This document shows, piece by piece, positions 1-15,969 of a stretch of DNA of 64,000 nucleotides. Source of the stretch: Cryptolaemus montrouzieri (Eukaryota; Arthropoda; Insecta; Coleoptera; Coccinellidae); NCBI GenBank assembly GCA_013387265.2, contig JABFTP020000186.1, positions 33,546,605 through 33,610,604 of the forward strand, in the 5' to 3' direction. Under the pieces are notes generated by a model. The model saw only the letters and a list, made by a program, of their open reading frames with translations. It ran no database searches and was not told the DNA's origin. Numbering within the stretch: the stretch's first letter is position 1; each line of letters opens with the position of its first letter. A program made the position numbers and the translations under genes.

Positions 1-3000
1 TTGTGACGAAGTAATGGATGAATGAAAACAAATAACTAAGTCGATGAAAAGAATAAAATTCGAACAGTGTTACGAATAAGTCAGAAGATTTGTTAATTCC
101 CATTTGAAATCCTTTAATTATTGGATATCGAAAACAATTCCTATCTGATCAATATTAAAACTTATGGAAGAATTCTGGGATTACGAATAGATTCAAGTAT
201 TATATAATAATTTTTTCATTTTCAGTTTCTCACCGACAGTTATATAAGGTGTCCATTTAGTCAGTAATCGGTCATAACTTCATTTCTGTTGAATTTATTG
301 AGATAGTATACATGGTAAAGGTTGGACGATTTAATGCATGTTCGCAAATTATTTGTATTTTGTATACAGGGTGTTTCATCACAGAGATTTGAATGAAATG
401 GGTTTTTCAGACCAGTATAGGCCTTGACTGAACTGTTTTCAGTTAATTGACATTTCTCTGAAAATATGACGTTTTTTCGAAGAGCTTCTGTATTTACTGG
501 AATCGATTTTGAATCTCAATTCTTAATTTTAACCGTGTACCTGCACAGTTATATATCAATTGAATGAACTGCAGACTGGGGCATCAAAAATCCTAGTTAT
601 AAAAACTTATAATAAAATCGTAGTTTTTTAACTTTATTTTGCTAAACAAATTTATGGGTGAACAAATCTGGCATCAGAAAGAAAACTATGACCAAGGTTT
701 TCTTATAAATTTTATTCAATTTTATTTGCAATTTCTACTCAAATTTGCTATATGCTCCATGCGTAAAGGTTTTTGGCAGATACTGCAAAACACATTTGTT
801 GTTCTAACATTTTTCGTCACGAAAACTGCATCTAATCTTTCTGTGCAAAGCTTCATAATTAACTGGCTTTAGGAAAAATTAGGACAGGTCATCCAGAATT
901 TCCAAAACAGGCTGCTTTATGGAACGTCTTAGAATTTGGAATTTATAATCGCTGTCTAAGAAATGGTATTACCAAAGACGTTCCCACTTTCTTCAAAGAA
1001 TTTCTTCGGTTTCAATTCATTTGTCCATTTCATTAGGGACTCGCTAAGCTAAGTACCATGGAATTGGTGTCACTCCCATCAAGCTCGCCAAAGAACACTC
1101 ACATGGCAACCTGTTCGTCTTTCGTGCCGTTCTATAAGAAAAGCTTAATTGGTCAATCGTCTGTCCTAATTTACTACACTGTCATGATGGGAAGTGGAGA
1201 GTAAAACAGTCTTGTTTCTTATTTGGTGTAAAAAAAACTAAAGTTATGTAGTCGTCGAAAGTGAATAGAGATGTACCAATTTCTTTTCTGCAACTAAAGA
1301 TGAAAGGATTTCTTCTCGAGTTTTTTTTATGGTTCCTATCATGGTTAATCCATAATTAGCAGATAGTCGAGTTGCTAGTGGTACGGAAGTAAATCAACTA
1401 TTATATTATCATTCGTAAAATTTCAGATTTTGATAGTTTCCTTTCGTAGTAGGTTGGAACACATTCGTTATTTTCATATTCTACTTTAGCTGTATGAGAT
1501 ATGGTATTTAATATATAAAATGTTCCAGCATCGTTAAACATTAGTATTTTTATGCCATACTTATCGGCCCCACTTGACATATATGACAAGGACGTTTAGA
1601 GCGAAGCAAAGTAACTCTGCATTTATTGTACAGTACTCATACGGAGTATAGTAGGCTCAACAATGTTCAATACGTGAATCCCATATTCCACGGATAGATG
1701 CAAAGTTGTCTTCAACTCTCCCTTCAGCGCGATCGGTTATGTTATCAAATCGTTAATAATTTGCCAAAAACATTGATCGCTGGTGAGACGTATTTTTGAG
1801 AATTCAATTTCCTAAGAAAGTTGACAAATCATCTAAATTGCACTTCGATTGACGAAGAATTCCAGGGAGATAAATCTTCAATTTTTGCTGCATATGACAC
1901 TTTAGTATAACTTTGCAGTTTAGTTTCCATCAATCTTACCATCGATTTCTTCACTTGTGTGCTTAGTGATCATATTTATTAAAGTTTCATCCATAGTTAA
2001 ACTTCAGGCCTCAAAATAATTTGTTACATATCAGGCAATATTTTATGGGCCAAGTAAACGAAATACAAGGTTGCTTATTAACACGGCCATGGTTCAAGAG
2101 CTATTGAAAGTCACTTATGTTCTTTTTTTCCTTTTCAAGACATTACATTTTTTCTTGATCCTCACTCTCATTTTCTTTTTTCACCCTTTCAATTTCATCT
2201 TTTATCTTTTTTAATTTCTTAAATATTTTTCAATACCTAATCTTCCTCACCATCTGAATCATATGAATCATATTTTCATCATCCAGGCCATGCTATATCG
2301 CCAACCATATCTTCTTATTATTTTTGTTCTGAAATAATACAGAAATCCAACATCACTGTGGTGTAAAAAAATCCCAGAAGCGAATGAAATCAGAAATTTC
2401 ATCTTTCCTGAAACAAATATTTTTTTAACAGATTTTATTCATCCAATTAAGCTCATTTATTACTCAATTTTGCAAGGTGTTTTATTCAAGTTTAAGGTAG
2501 TTCTCAAATAGAAAACCAATTTCCCTTTGGTACTTAGTGTGCAGTTCTAGGGTTACTACAAATTCACATAAATCAAGATACCATCAACAATGATCAACAT
2601 GATATAACGGAGTCATATAGGATGTTGTGTGAAGGATGTCGAGTTTTGTTTATATTAAAAATCTCATAATTTCTTCTATTTCAGATAGAATACCCTCTAC
2701 TAAGCAGAAGAACATGAAAGAAAATTGCTTTACCCATTGAATTGTATAATGTGTTCTCATCCGTATTATCAATTGATTCAGAGTTGAAAATGACTTTGTA
2801 TTTGATGCTAGAATGTTCACTTAATCTCATCAAATTTTGCACTTCAATTCTCTAACTTGGTCTAATAAGAAAGAAGAACCATGAACCATCTTCCGCGAAA
2901 AGAGTAACTTACAGACGCTATGAAAAATGATCAAAGTTTCTACCTTATTCTCGGATGGAAAAACTAATCTAACCCAACCCCAATTAGGTGAGGAGAAATG

Positions 3001-3598
3001 TGAATCCGAGAAGTTAAGCAATTTGAATAGCGTGTGTAAGATATATTTTTCTCATGTTTTTTTCCTCGTTAGACCATGGTTGAGATTTTCATTACAAAAT
3101 TTGATTATGTGAAAACTCGAGCATAAACTAGAAGAACATTATCTCTCAATTTATTGAAAATCGGCGCAGGGACACCTGAAATAATTGATTTCATATTCTC
3201 GTTGAGAAAATTCCTTGATTCTGCTTCGGTGAGAGGACGAGAATTATCATGCACAAGATGCAATTCGAGCCGAAATTTCTTGCTTTCTGGAGAACGTTAT
3301 GAACATATAAGTATTCAGTGGCAAAACGTTCTAACAATATGAAAGGTGTTCTTCGACTAATCAAGATGTAGCCACACACTGTGACTGTACCGCTTCTATA
3401 ATTGTGAACCTCAACTACATTTGCGGGCTTTCCTCTATTTCCTGGGATCTTCATACCTCTATCTTCTGGAAACTGAATGCAAACCGAATGTCTATTCAAC
3501 GATTAATATCGACTCGGATAGACCTTCTCTCGGATGAAAAGGTTTTACGATGTTATGAGTTCTTATGATTTGACAAGATTCTTGAGTATACTTACAGG
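1..3598. other. Non-coding stretch, nothing recognised
   Basis: No reading frame here resembles a known family and all open frames are short. A motif TACAGGGTGTTTCA begins at 365; it looks like the terminus of a mariner-type MITE, but no partner terminus was found nearby. Around 2110-2240 the + strand is very T-rich, so the minus strand reads as short Lys/Glu-rich frames, which I take as composition and not as a gene. Confidence 0.5.
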
Positions 3599-5830
3599 AT
3601 GAATGACTACCACAGTCGAATAGACAATATTCTTGTAAATTTCCCCTCTTTTTGTATTGAACAGGTGATACTTAGTGATTTTTCTTTTCATAGCGCACAA
3701 CTCTTGAAAATAGCGGGACCCTCATGTGGAAGACAAAAGAAGAAGATGATAATGAGAAAATTAAGAGTATTTTTCACATCAAACTTAGATGGAGTGAAGT
3801 GTGAACTATTGAACACTGACTGAAAAACTGCAAAGATTCAAACGAGACGTATGATAAGTTCCTCAGCACCTTGAGAACCGTTGTAGATAGAATTTGTGTC
3901 CGAAGAGATGTCAAGGAGTGTGAGGTGGTAATGGATCACTATCGGAATTAAAACATCGTCGAAGAAAAAATATTCTCTACGCCAAATGAAGCACAAAGCC
4001 GAGACATCCGCGGAGTACTATAAGACATATGCTAACGTATTGAAGAGGGTTGCTGTGAAGCCAAAGCAAATGGCAAACGAAAAGTATATGTGTAACTCGA
4101 AAAACAAAAGTATGGCAAACGTGGAATATTATAAAACAACAGACATCTGGAAATGAACAGAGAATAACTTCAATCCTTCAGGAGATTGGTGGAAACTTCA
4201 AGGAAACCCTTGATGCTGTAAATAACTTCTTCGTAAATCATGCACATACCTTGAAAAATGGCACAAAAACTACACAGAAGGAAATCACAGTTTAGTTTGT
4301 AACAGTATCATGTTTGATCCTGTTGATGCATTGCAAGTAAACCAAGTTATTCACTCGCTCAAAAATACGAAAGCATGTAGAGCAAGAAATATCTGAACCA
4401 TTGGAATTCATGATAAATATATGCTTCACCTCTGGCATCTTCCCTAATCAATTGAAGAAAGCACATGTTACGCCTATTTGCAAAAAAACAGAAAGATCAG
4501 AGTGGAAAATATAGGCCTATTACACTTTTATCTAATATCAGTAAGATATTTGAATGGGCCGTTATTGATAGAGTTGTGGACTATCTTGATACGTTCAAAC
4601 TCCTCGCCGAGTTTCAAAACGGTTTCAGAAAGGGAAAGTTCATTAGTCGTGCTATTTAGCAGGCTCTTAATAAGATAATTAGAACCATCAATGAGAGATA
4701 GAGTACTGTTCTGCTGTGTCTCGACCTAAGCAAAGCATTTGATAGCGTGTCTCATGTAATTTTGTTGGAAAAATGACAAAGACTGGGAATCAGCCGAACA
4801 CCACATCAACTCTTGAAATCATATCTGACAAGTAGAACGCTTGTTGTGGTTGAACAAGACCCAATAACTGATGAACTGATCAAATTTTTGTAGATGGTGT
4901 TGAAGAGAGGGCTACATCAGGGGTCAGTTCTTGGACCATTGCTCTATATTATATACGTGAATGACCTACCTGAGAAAATAACTGAGAAACTTGTTCTATT
5001 TGCAGATTATACATCCCTTGTGCTGTCAGATAACTGTGGAGAAATAAACTCTAAAATATTCACATCATTAGAAAGGCTTGAGCAATGGTTCGCTGAAGAT
5101 GAACTCCTGTTGAATACTGGAAAGATGCAGATTATAAATTTCAATTATGGCACAGAGTTCAAGAGCATAACATACACCAATGACAAAGAAGCATCGCTTG
5201 AAACTTCTGAAAGTTTATGCTTTTTAGGCATACACTTGGACCACAGACTAAGTTGGAAATCTCATGTTGATGTTTTATGCAAGCATATGGCGAGCTATAC
5301 TTATGCGATAAAGACTCTAGCATATTCAGTGAGTACTCATGCGGCTCTACTGGCATATTATTCTTACGTGCCGGCTAAATTGAGGTATGGGACTATATTC
5401 TGGAGGAATTCTTCAGAGATAAACGGAATTCGAATTTTGCAGAAACGATGTCTTCGCAGTATTTTCAGGTTGCCTTACGATGCGAGTTGTAGAAGCATAT
5501 TTGTAGAGAAGTCAGTACTTACTGTTGTTTCCTTTACATTTATGAGTGTTCTATTTGTGGCTAGGAATCCTGATCTCTTTCTGCAGTCGGGAACCAAGCA
5601 TTAATACGGCACAAGAGATAACATAACTTTGAAATCCCTAAACTGCTCTTCACCTATCTTTAGAAGACTGCTCAGAATATGGTGGTTAAAATATTCAATA
5701 AATTATCAGAAGAAATAAGATACCTTCCGAAGACGAAACAGAAGAGCAGACTATCTGGTTATTTAAAAGAGAGACCTTTTTATACATTGGAGGAATTCTT
5801 TGAAAACTCATAGACATAATATCATATGTA
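3599..5830 (+). pseudogene. Decayed Jockey-like LINE (endonuclease tail and reverse transcriptase)
   Basis: Broken ORF2 of a non-LTR retrotransposon, which would nick target DNA and reverse-transcribe its own RNA. At 3599-3715 the frame reads SRIDNILVNF and then SDFSFHSAQLLKI, like the SDH-containing end of an APE-type endonuclease. A linker rich in Lys follows, then RT blocks: KYRPITLLSNISKIFE (4500-4560), CLDLSKAFDSVSH (about 4715-4755), GSVLGPLLYIIYVNDL (about 4922-4970) and LFADYTSL (about 4993-5015). The active-site FADD has become FADY, so the second catalytic aspartate is lost. Thumb-like sequence LRYGTIFWRN and QKRCLRSIFRLP runs to about 5500. Stops and frameshifts separate the blocks (for example a TAG at 4891). 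The 5' part is missing. The 3' end is uncertain, between 5830 and 6030. Family assignment to the Jockey superfamily is by motif recall. Confidence 0.85.
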
Positions 5831-6600
5831 TATATATTTTAATATGTTTTCGGTTTTATTCCCAATTTACTCTTGATATTTTTGTTGCTTGTTGATGCAA
5901 GTGATTTACCCTTATTGTTCATTAGTTCGTCAATTTTATTTTTACAACTAAGTATCACTGAATTTATTAAAATTAGAATTAGATTGACATGTTCAATACC
6001 CTCATGGAGTCAATAATGAACTAATAAAGAATATTATGGTTATCATTAACGGTGAAGAGCGCATTAGTCCACATCTTCCCATAGAACTTGTTCTTGTACC
6101 TAATGAATTATCTTCTATCTTCCGCAACACTCCTAAACGTTGTATCTACTGTTGCCGGCTATTCAGTTCTGCAGCAGTAGATGTACGATTCCTGAGGGCT
6201 GTCATAAGTATATTTCTGGTTGTTGTGCTCGGGGTTGAGAAAGGTCTACCGCAGATGATGCCTAGCCATGATTAAATATCTCTAAAAAACTTGGAATACT
6301 ACCAACAGGATGAATATCGTATGCGAAAGTTACAGAATGAAAACCGACTAAAATTGGAAATCACCGATTTTTTTCCTAATTTTTTTTCGATCTACATCTT
6401 CGTGATAATACAGTGAAAACCCAATAATGATGTTTCTCTTATATCTAAATCATCCATATAATCTTCATCTACGAAGAAGCAATACTGTGAATAATTTGAA
6501 TATCAGTACTTCAAGAGGAAAAAACAAGGAACTCCTCTAGGATCACTTCGTTGTCCATCTGTCTCTATGTTTGTCAACCTGTTTACCTCAGGAATATGTG
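5831..6600. other. Non-coding stretch, possible LINE 3' UTR at its start
   Basis: The first 200 bases are AT-rich and may be the 3' untranslated region of the LINE ending near 5830. The rest holds only short open frames without recognisable similarity. Confidence 0.35.
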
Positions 6601-6935
6601 AAGGTATACAGTTGAAACTGATTCCGAATACTCAAATAGGAAGATCTCGTACAGCTGTAAATATTGAACTTCCAAGTCAACGCAATCCAAAGGTATCGTC
6701 GTTTATATTGCATTTTTTTGCATATTTTGATACTGTCAAAATCTACTGGGGACAATCTGTGTCTTATAATACAGATATTGAAAAATTCTGAGAACTGTAA
6801 ATGTTGAAACACCTAAAGGTATCGAGTTGAAATTCATACCACATACTGATGTCTTCGATCTGGGAAAAAAATCTAGCTGTTCAGTCAACGCCATGGGAAA
6901 ATACGGCCATTTATGTCGCATTCTACTGATTTGTC
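6601..6935. repeat. Diverged tandem repeat, period about 215 bp
   Basis: Sequence from 6601 (AAGGTATACAGTTGAAAC) aligns with sequence from 6816 (AAGGTATCGAGTTGAAAT), and the match continues for about 115 bases through a shared GTCAACGC block. Both units translate on the + strand into similar peptides: GIQLKLIPNT in the first and GIELKFIPHT in the second, each with a VNIE/VNVE motif next to it. The second unit lies in an open frame from 6782 to 7003 that has no convincing start. I cannot tell whether this is a satellite-like unit, part of a transposon, or decayed coding repeats. Confidence 0.55.
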
Positions 6936-9479
<2,544 letters not shown>

Positions 9480-9665
9480 CTCCGATCGCCCCTAAAGTGT
9501 AATCTCGATGAAATGGGACGAAATAGGTGAACCATAACTTTTGAATGATGCCAGTGATCAGGGAGGAAAAACTTTGACTTCTCCGTCGCTGCTACATCAG
9601 TAGCAGCTAGTCTGTGAATGGGTTGTGAACAAAAAGTGTTATCAAAACCTTTGATTAGGTCAAAT
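9480..9665 (+). repeat. Diverged partial copy of dispersed repeat R1
   Basis: This stretch aligns with 9925-10080 of the better R1 copy to its right. Shared blocks in order are GGTGAACCATA / GGGGAACCATA, CAGGGAGGAAAAA / CGAGGGAGGAAAAA, a CCGTCGCT / CCTGTCGCT block and AACAAAAAGTG / TACAAAAAGAG. The two R1 pieces therefore lie in direct orientation on either side of a (TA)n array. Confidence 0.55.
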
Positions 9666-9730
9666 TAATCAAAAGGAAAACAGCAGAAACACATGGTGTG
9701 GGTATTAAATATTCTCAATAATTGAACACA

Positions 9731-9734
<4 letters not shown>

Positions 9735-9826
<92 letters not shown>
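9735..9826. repeat. (TA)n microsatellite, about 92 bp
   Basis: Pure TA dinucleotide array. Ten bases after its right end the R1 repeat begins. Confidence 0.99.
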
Positions 9827-9827
<1 letters not shown>

Positions 9828-9836
9828 TTTCGAAAA

Positions 9837-10645
9837 AGAGGATTTACAAAAATGAAATAATTGTATTTACAATGAATGCTTATATCTATAATTTTGGTGT
9901 GTGTCAAAAACACAAGACTAAGCTCAGGAAATGTAATAGGGGAACCATACTATCTTACGTATGATTCAATAAACGAGGGAGGAAAAAACTAGTTTTCCTG
10001 TCGCTATTGTACTACCAATAGCATGTCTGTTTATGTTGTATTAGTGTCGTGTGTACAAAAAGAGTACCAAAGATTTTTCTGCTTAGCAGCTTTAATTCTC
10101 ATCTTGTCTCCATGATCACGAGACGAAGACAAGGGTGAAACGAAGGGGGTTTGGGTCAGGAATCAGTAACAATGGAAAAAGAAAACCAGCAGAAAAATAT
10201 CTCAACAATCATACCTCTTATATGTCTAAACAAAACTAAGAAAAGATTTTACATAGCAAGGCCATAAAAAGAACTAAGGAGATAATCAAAAGTACATAAC
10301 CTGCGATATTTGCTCTTTCACGGAGATGTTCTTCCGTCGCAGTGTGAGTCTCCTGAAACATAATTACTTCCTTGTTCTTGCTTGCCAATTTTGAAGAATA
10401 ATCGCAGAATCCCTTTAATATTCAAAATCAACAAAACAATTAACTCTCTGTTTGACCGAGAGAGCCCCGATGGCCAGGTTCGGTCTTCTGAGTGATGCGG
10501 ATTATGATGTATAGATGTGCTAGAATCATTACCACCCAATAATTTGGATTGACATCTCTCATATATTATTTCTTCGTGGATTTTGTTTAATTTAAAGAAA
10601 AATTTGCGAAAAAATTTTGACAGTCGTTTCAAATTTATGACAAAT
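9837..10645 (+). repeat. Dispersed repeat R1, longest copy
   Basis: About 0.8 kb that recurs in inverse orientation at 26420-27125 and as a short fragment at 38083-38250. Shared landmarks are GAGGATTTACAAAAAT at the left end, a GTGTCGTGTGTACA block, ACATAACCTGCGATATTT, GAGAGAGCCCCGATGG, and a right part that on the minus strand reads CACGAAGAAATAATATATG. This copy has about 120 bases near 10320-10440 that the 26.4-kb copy lacks. It encodes nothing I recognise. It may be an untranslated part of a retroelement or a non-autonomous transposon. Confidence 0.8.
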
Positions 10646-10985
10646 GTCATATCAAGAAAATGGAAATAATAGATGCAAAACCGTTAGTAAGCTTGAAAAC
10701 AAGCTCAAGTCAAAAACAGGTTCGAAACTAATAAAATGATCAAAAATCAATGACTGAAGGTTTGAAACCTTACATATACCGAAAACATGATTAGATAGGA
10801 AATGATGTCTCTGTCTTATATGAACCCATTCTGAGGGGAACAGCCAATCGTTACGTAATTTGAAATGTTGTTTAAATCATCCTAAAGGTTGTCATAATTG
10901 GTTCACATGTTGTCGTTGATAATCAAAGATTTGGATGAGTAATATTGTTGATTTATTTTTTTCATGGAAATTCATTTTCGAGAAT

Positions 10986-11134
10986 GATGAACTAAAATAT
11001 ATTTTATACTTTCCACAATTTTATTTTTAAAAACTCAACCGTTTTCGACCGATTTCAAAATAACTCGACGATTGAAAATAGTCATGTTTGTAAAAATTAA
11101 ATTGTGGAAAGTATAAAATATATTTCAGTTCATC
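10986..11134. repeat. Inverted repeat, arms about 43 bp
   Basis: Left arm 10986-11028 (GATGAACTAAAATATATTTT...) is matched by the reverse complement of 11091-11134, with only about two mismatches. The spacer is about 62 bases. The structure would fold into a long hairpin; a miniature inverted-repeat element is the likeliest origin. Confidence 0.85.
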
Positions 11135-11179
11135 TTCGTTTCGAACTTTTAATTTGAGTAGCGAGATAACAGAAAAACA

Positions 11180-11900
11180 CCAGAATTGGAAGTAATCCTA
11201 GAACGGATCCCTGTGAGCACCACTTGACATAGTTCCTATTGATGAAAAAAAAGTTCAAACCCTACTATGAATTTTCTACCTGTTATGTAATCATTAAGCC
11301 AATAAATCATTTTTCCTCCAATTCCGTAATTTCCGTAATTGTCCAGTTCAAGAATTAGTCTTTAAGTGGTGACCTTATAAAATCGATAGATTAAGAACGT
11401 AGACAAATTCGTGAGAGTAAATTTCCCTTTAATGAAACCATGTTGTGCAACAGTCACAAATTGAAGGTCAATCAGAAACTCATACAAATCTACAACAATA
11501 GTCTCCATGATCTTCAACGGCACGCAGTAGGCTTACGGGTCTGTAATTTGACGGATCCTGTTTGTCACCCTCTTGGACTATTGCTTTAATGGGAGCAACT
11601 TTTCATGCATTAGGTAAATGGAAACTCTCAAAGTAGCAGTCATTATCAAGGAGAAAACCCCACATATTATCTGTATTACTTTTCAACACAGAAGTATTTA
11701 TTCCATTCAATCCAGGCGCTGTAATACTCTTGATTTTTAGTTGTTCTTTGTCCGTTTCAGGCGAAAATGAAATTTGAGTTGAGCTGTCATTGAATCTTGC
11801 GCAAGAAGAATTTGTCAAAATGTCATCAGCAAGCTCATCAATGAAAGATGAAAAAAATTAATCAGCAAGAGTGTTCACAGTATCTGATTCAGAAGAGCTA
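11180..11900 (-). pseudogene. LINE reverse transcriptase fragment, minus strand
   Basis: Read on the minus strand, the stretch gives KSITAPGLNGINTSVLKSN (RT upstream block), SNYRPVSLL (around 11520-11560), QFVTVAQHGFIKGKFTLTNL (around 11400-11460) and SSGAHRDPF (about 11190-11235) where SGVPQGSVLG is expected. The order is right for a Jockey-like RT, but frames change several times and the FADD active site lies outside the fragment. It is truncated at both ends and not functional. Confidence 0.8.
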
Positions 11901-11950
11901 AAAGAACCATCAATTTTTCATATTTTTATTTTCTAACTTGAATTTGTAAT

Positions 11951-14900
11951 ATGGAGGATGAATGATTTATTCATTCTCGATTGTTCTCAATTCTCATTTA
12001 TAAAGATCTGTTTTGTTCCAATAAGGTTTGATTTTATATTGCTTATTAATGGTCTCTGTATAGCTCTTATGTTCTCATATTAGTATTAGATTTTGTAATG
12101 ATAAGGCTGATATATCTACTCCGAAGACTCTCAAAAAGACTTCAACAGCATTACTAGATCAGATATGACAATTACTCAGAAATACCTTACTGACCTTAAT
12201 CATTTGTCTTAGCTGATTGCAGACTAGATGTTCTTGAGGTTTGAGTTTCATATTTGGATGAGATATATTTTGATACAATAAATTATATATGGACGTGGTC
12301 TTCGTGGTTTTTTCTTGCTTGATGATATCTCTACTAATATTCATTTATGCATTTGGATGTGGCAGATCCTTTGTGACATTTGGGGTTTTGATTCATAACC
12401 ATATTTTTGTGGAGTGTTGTAACCGGTATGGTTATTTTACGATTTTGTACATATAACAGTATTTCTTTCGTTGTTGAATTCGTGACTAGTCGTACATATA
12501 GTTTTCATTTAATTGAAGAAGGACAATGCCTAATATGTACATACGTGTGTTATTTCTAATACATCATCATTCAGAAGCTGATTGAGAAGAAGAAAAATTG
12601 ATCAATAGACTCCAACAGCTGTATTCGAGCAGATGGAAAACTTATTCAGAATGCTCACAATGGCAAAGAATAGACGATCAAAAACTCAGAATTGAAACGA
12701 AAATAATGGCAACGCTGCATTAACGAACGCTGAGTCAGTGCCGCCAAATGTCGCGGGAAGATAATCGTTGCTGACTGACGACTGCCAGTGCATTGATTTA
12801 AGCCATTATCCATTAGTGAAGCCGTTAGAAAGGCCATCGCTCGCGTCACTTTGGAAAGTAACGCTTTACATTCAGTTCTTGCCCGAAGCAATTTCAGCAA
12901 TCCCTTGAAGTTCCTATAACCTGTGGTCTCGGCACTAGGATAAAATTTCCCTTCTAGAATTATGTATTATGTAATTCTTGCATTGTTAATTTATATACGT
13001 AGAATATAATTGTATACTGTTGCAAATATTGAAAACAAACTCTTAACGATAATTTTTTAATAATTTTGATTGCATCAAAACAAGTGTCATATTTTGAAAC
13101 ATCGTTTAAGCCTTGAATATAGAACATATCTATTTTTTTTTTCTTTTTGGGTAAGATTTGTTCATTTATTCATTTATTTTTTTCATCCATGAATGGTGAT
13201 GAAGAGAAAGTAGTCTTGTATCAAACCGTTTTCATTTTGGATACATGTTAGTTAATTTAATTAATTGAAACTTAGGGGTGATTCAGACCATGCGATTCGA
13301 AGAGAAGGATAGAAAGCTCCTCCCTTTGCATTATAGAAAGAGGAAAGCTTACGTTTCGATTTGTGTGGCAATTCGTCGAAGCGATAGGATGATCGGATTT
13401 CTTATATATAAAAATATTAAGCAAACTGATAAGTATATGTACATTCAGCAGGCAAATTCTTTCTTTGAAAAATATCTGCTAGCAGGGTACAATCAGCAAT
13501 GTGATTTACTCTTATGCAGCAGGGTTGAAATCATAGAATTGTTTTTTGGCAAGGATGGTTGTTCTTATATAACAGCCAGTATTTTCAATCAACGAATATA
13601 AACATCTAAATCACAAGTACGCTTTGAAGTGGCTGGAAATGGTTCAAGAAATGTGCTCAAAATAAGAAACGAAATGTTATCGAAAGGTCTATACGGAATG
13701 AGAAGATGGAAGTGGCACTGCACTGTCAAATGGTAGTTGATCCAAGGTTAATTACGAGAAGATTAGCTAGTAAAACTGAGACGAGTGAAAGAAATATTCG
13801 ATGGATTTTAATTATCATAAATTCGTCTCTATAACATTAGGAGGTTTCAGAGTTGAATCAAAGATGACTTCGACGTAGACTACAGTTTCTTGAAACCATT
13901 AGTTACACAAAAAAACTCATTTCCTAAATATCAGTTGTTTTTCGGATGAATGTTTATTTTTTTCAATGATATCCTGAAGCGCCATAGCTGTCGTTTCTCA
14001 GCACATACTCATACAAGGGTATTCTGTGCAGTACATATGGAACACCCCCAGAATGATTGGGTTAGCATTTAGAAAGATCTCCCATCTGGATCAAGCTGGA
14101 TATTTGGAAATTCAACTGAAGTCATTCATTACGAACTGCTGGAAGGATCCATTATACCAGAAAATTGTATTTCTATGGAGAATTCCGCATTAGGCATAAT
14201 CAGTTGTGTAGACGAATCCAAGATGAGAGAAGTGGCAGTTAGAGGCCCTCCGCCGGAGATGTGTCATCACCTCAGTTACGAAACCTTGTTCTTGATAGGA
14301 AAATAGAAATGCTGTTCTTCTGGAAGAAAGAATACGCTGGAACCATTGAGAGAATCAGTCTTCCACAATAAAGTGCTAGGTTTTTCATCAGAGGTTAAAA
14401 AGCAGAGAGTAATCTTCAACACTAAACACACTTGGAGGTGATATTCAAAGAAGCGTAAATTTCATATGAACAGTGCCCTACAACAATTGAAGAGGTCTAG
14501 TAAATGAAACTCAAAATTGTTATGTGGACTCATACTACTATCATAAGATCTATAAGATTCTACGGTTCTTCTGCCTAAGGCCAAACAGGTGTCTATCACC
14601 ATTTGATCTCCCTTCAAAGGAAACAAGTGGGGCGGTGCCTGCGGATCAGAGCTGCTGTAGGCAGAAACTGACAAAACAAAAATGCCGCAACGAAAAGAAG
14701 ATAGATGAAGTATAAGACCACAAGAATCTACATAGACAGTAGATAATCAATACTATTCTTTGCGGAGACATAAAATAATCTCCAGTATAACATGGGGATG
14801 CCACGAACTACTCACAGAAGCGGCAGTCACCAACAATATCTCTGCTTGTAGGATAAAGGGCCACATGCAGTGAAGAGGCAACATTGGAGTGGACATGAAG

Positions 14901-15969
14901 AGCATCCAGGCACAGAATACTATAATCCTCGGGGCTACAAAATCCACAAATAAGCGTACCAGTGCACAAATACTAAACCCTAAAACATTTCGAAACATTA
15001 TGGGATGGAATGGAAAGCTGTATTTCAGTCTGAAACTTCTGAAGTACCCTAGTGAAAAACGCCAATAAAATACTAGGAAATTTCAAGACAAACACTGAGT
15101 TTGATGACAAAAACGCTGACTGGATATTGTCCTTTAAAATCGCGCCTTCATGCCATTGGTAGAAGTGACACACCCCTCGACAGAGGGGACGATTGAACAT
15201 GTTGTAAGTAAATGAGAAGGCCTATTCTGGACAAGTATAGTGCAGCGGTCTTGTCGCATTATCGACAATAGTTCCATAAAAGTTTTTCTGGTTATTGGAT
15301 CGAAAAAAGAGATTTGGCATAATAACGTCTACGATCCCTATATTGGCAGCATTGGATTTTCCTTTTATTATATTTTGTTTTTACTTCAATAGTTTGATGA
15401 TTTAGTAAAAATATGTCACCAAATTATAAGCAAGACCTCTAAATCAATTATAAAAGGCTATTGAATTTTTCATTGGTGGTCTCTTACATATTCTGTAAAA
15501 AGTGCGATGTTATTCAAATAGTTCAGCTTGAAGTTGCATGTGTTCATTTACTCAATTCCACGAAAGATATTTCCAATGGTCCCTTATAATTCTTTTTTCT
15601 TCATGAATATCTGCAAGGTTTTTCAATTGAATATGGCTTAATCCTCTTGTACTAAAAATTTCAGATTATATTCAATTCGATAAACTCTGTTCAATTCTCT
15701 CAAAAATTCAAATGAGGTAGATTAACAAAAGCTCTTTCCCAATAATTACTATATTTCCACGATTTTGTTGTTTGAAACATTTCGTATTTGGAGAAAATTA
15801 TGAAACTCCGAGTTTTAAAGTTTTTCTGCTGGAGCATAACACCTCATTTATTCAGAAAGCTTTTTTGTATGGATTTACAATGGGTACAATAGCGAAAATA
15901 CAGCTTCAAGAAAGAGTTTAAAGAAGAATTACTCAAGTGGTATGAAAGAATGAAATATTAAGTAGCTTC
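11951..15969. other. Long stretch without a recognisable gene
   Basis: Only short open frames. The patch 12690-12900 is richer in G, C and CpG than its surroundings and stands out by composition. An open frame on the + strand, 13278-13601 (107 codons, starting MIQTMRFEEKDRK), matches nothing I know. The region 14460-15200 has the texture of decayed coding sequence, with mixed codons and moderate GC, but I could not fit it to an RT, RNase H or transposase on either strand. Confidence 0.4.

Noticed and set aside
14460..15200. A LINE or RNase H fragment
   Set aside because: Isolated hints such as IYIDSR appear, but I could not follow RT, RNase H or transposase motifs in order on either strand.
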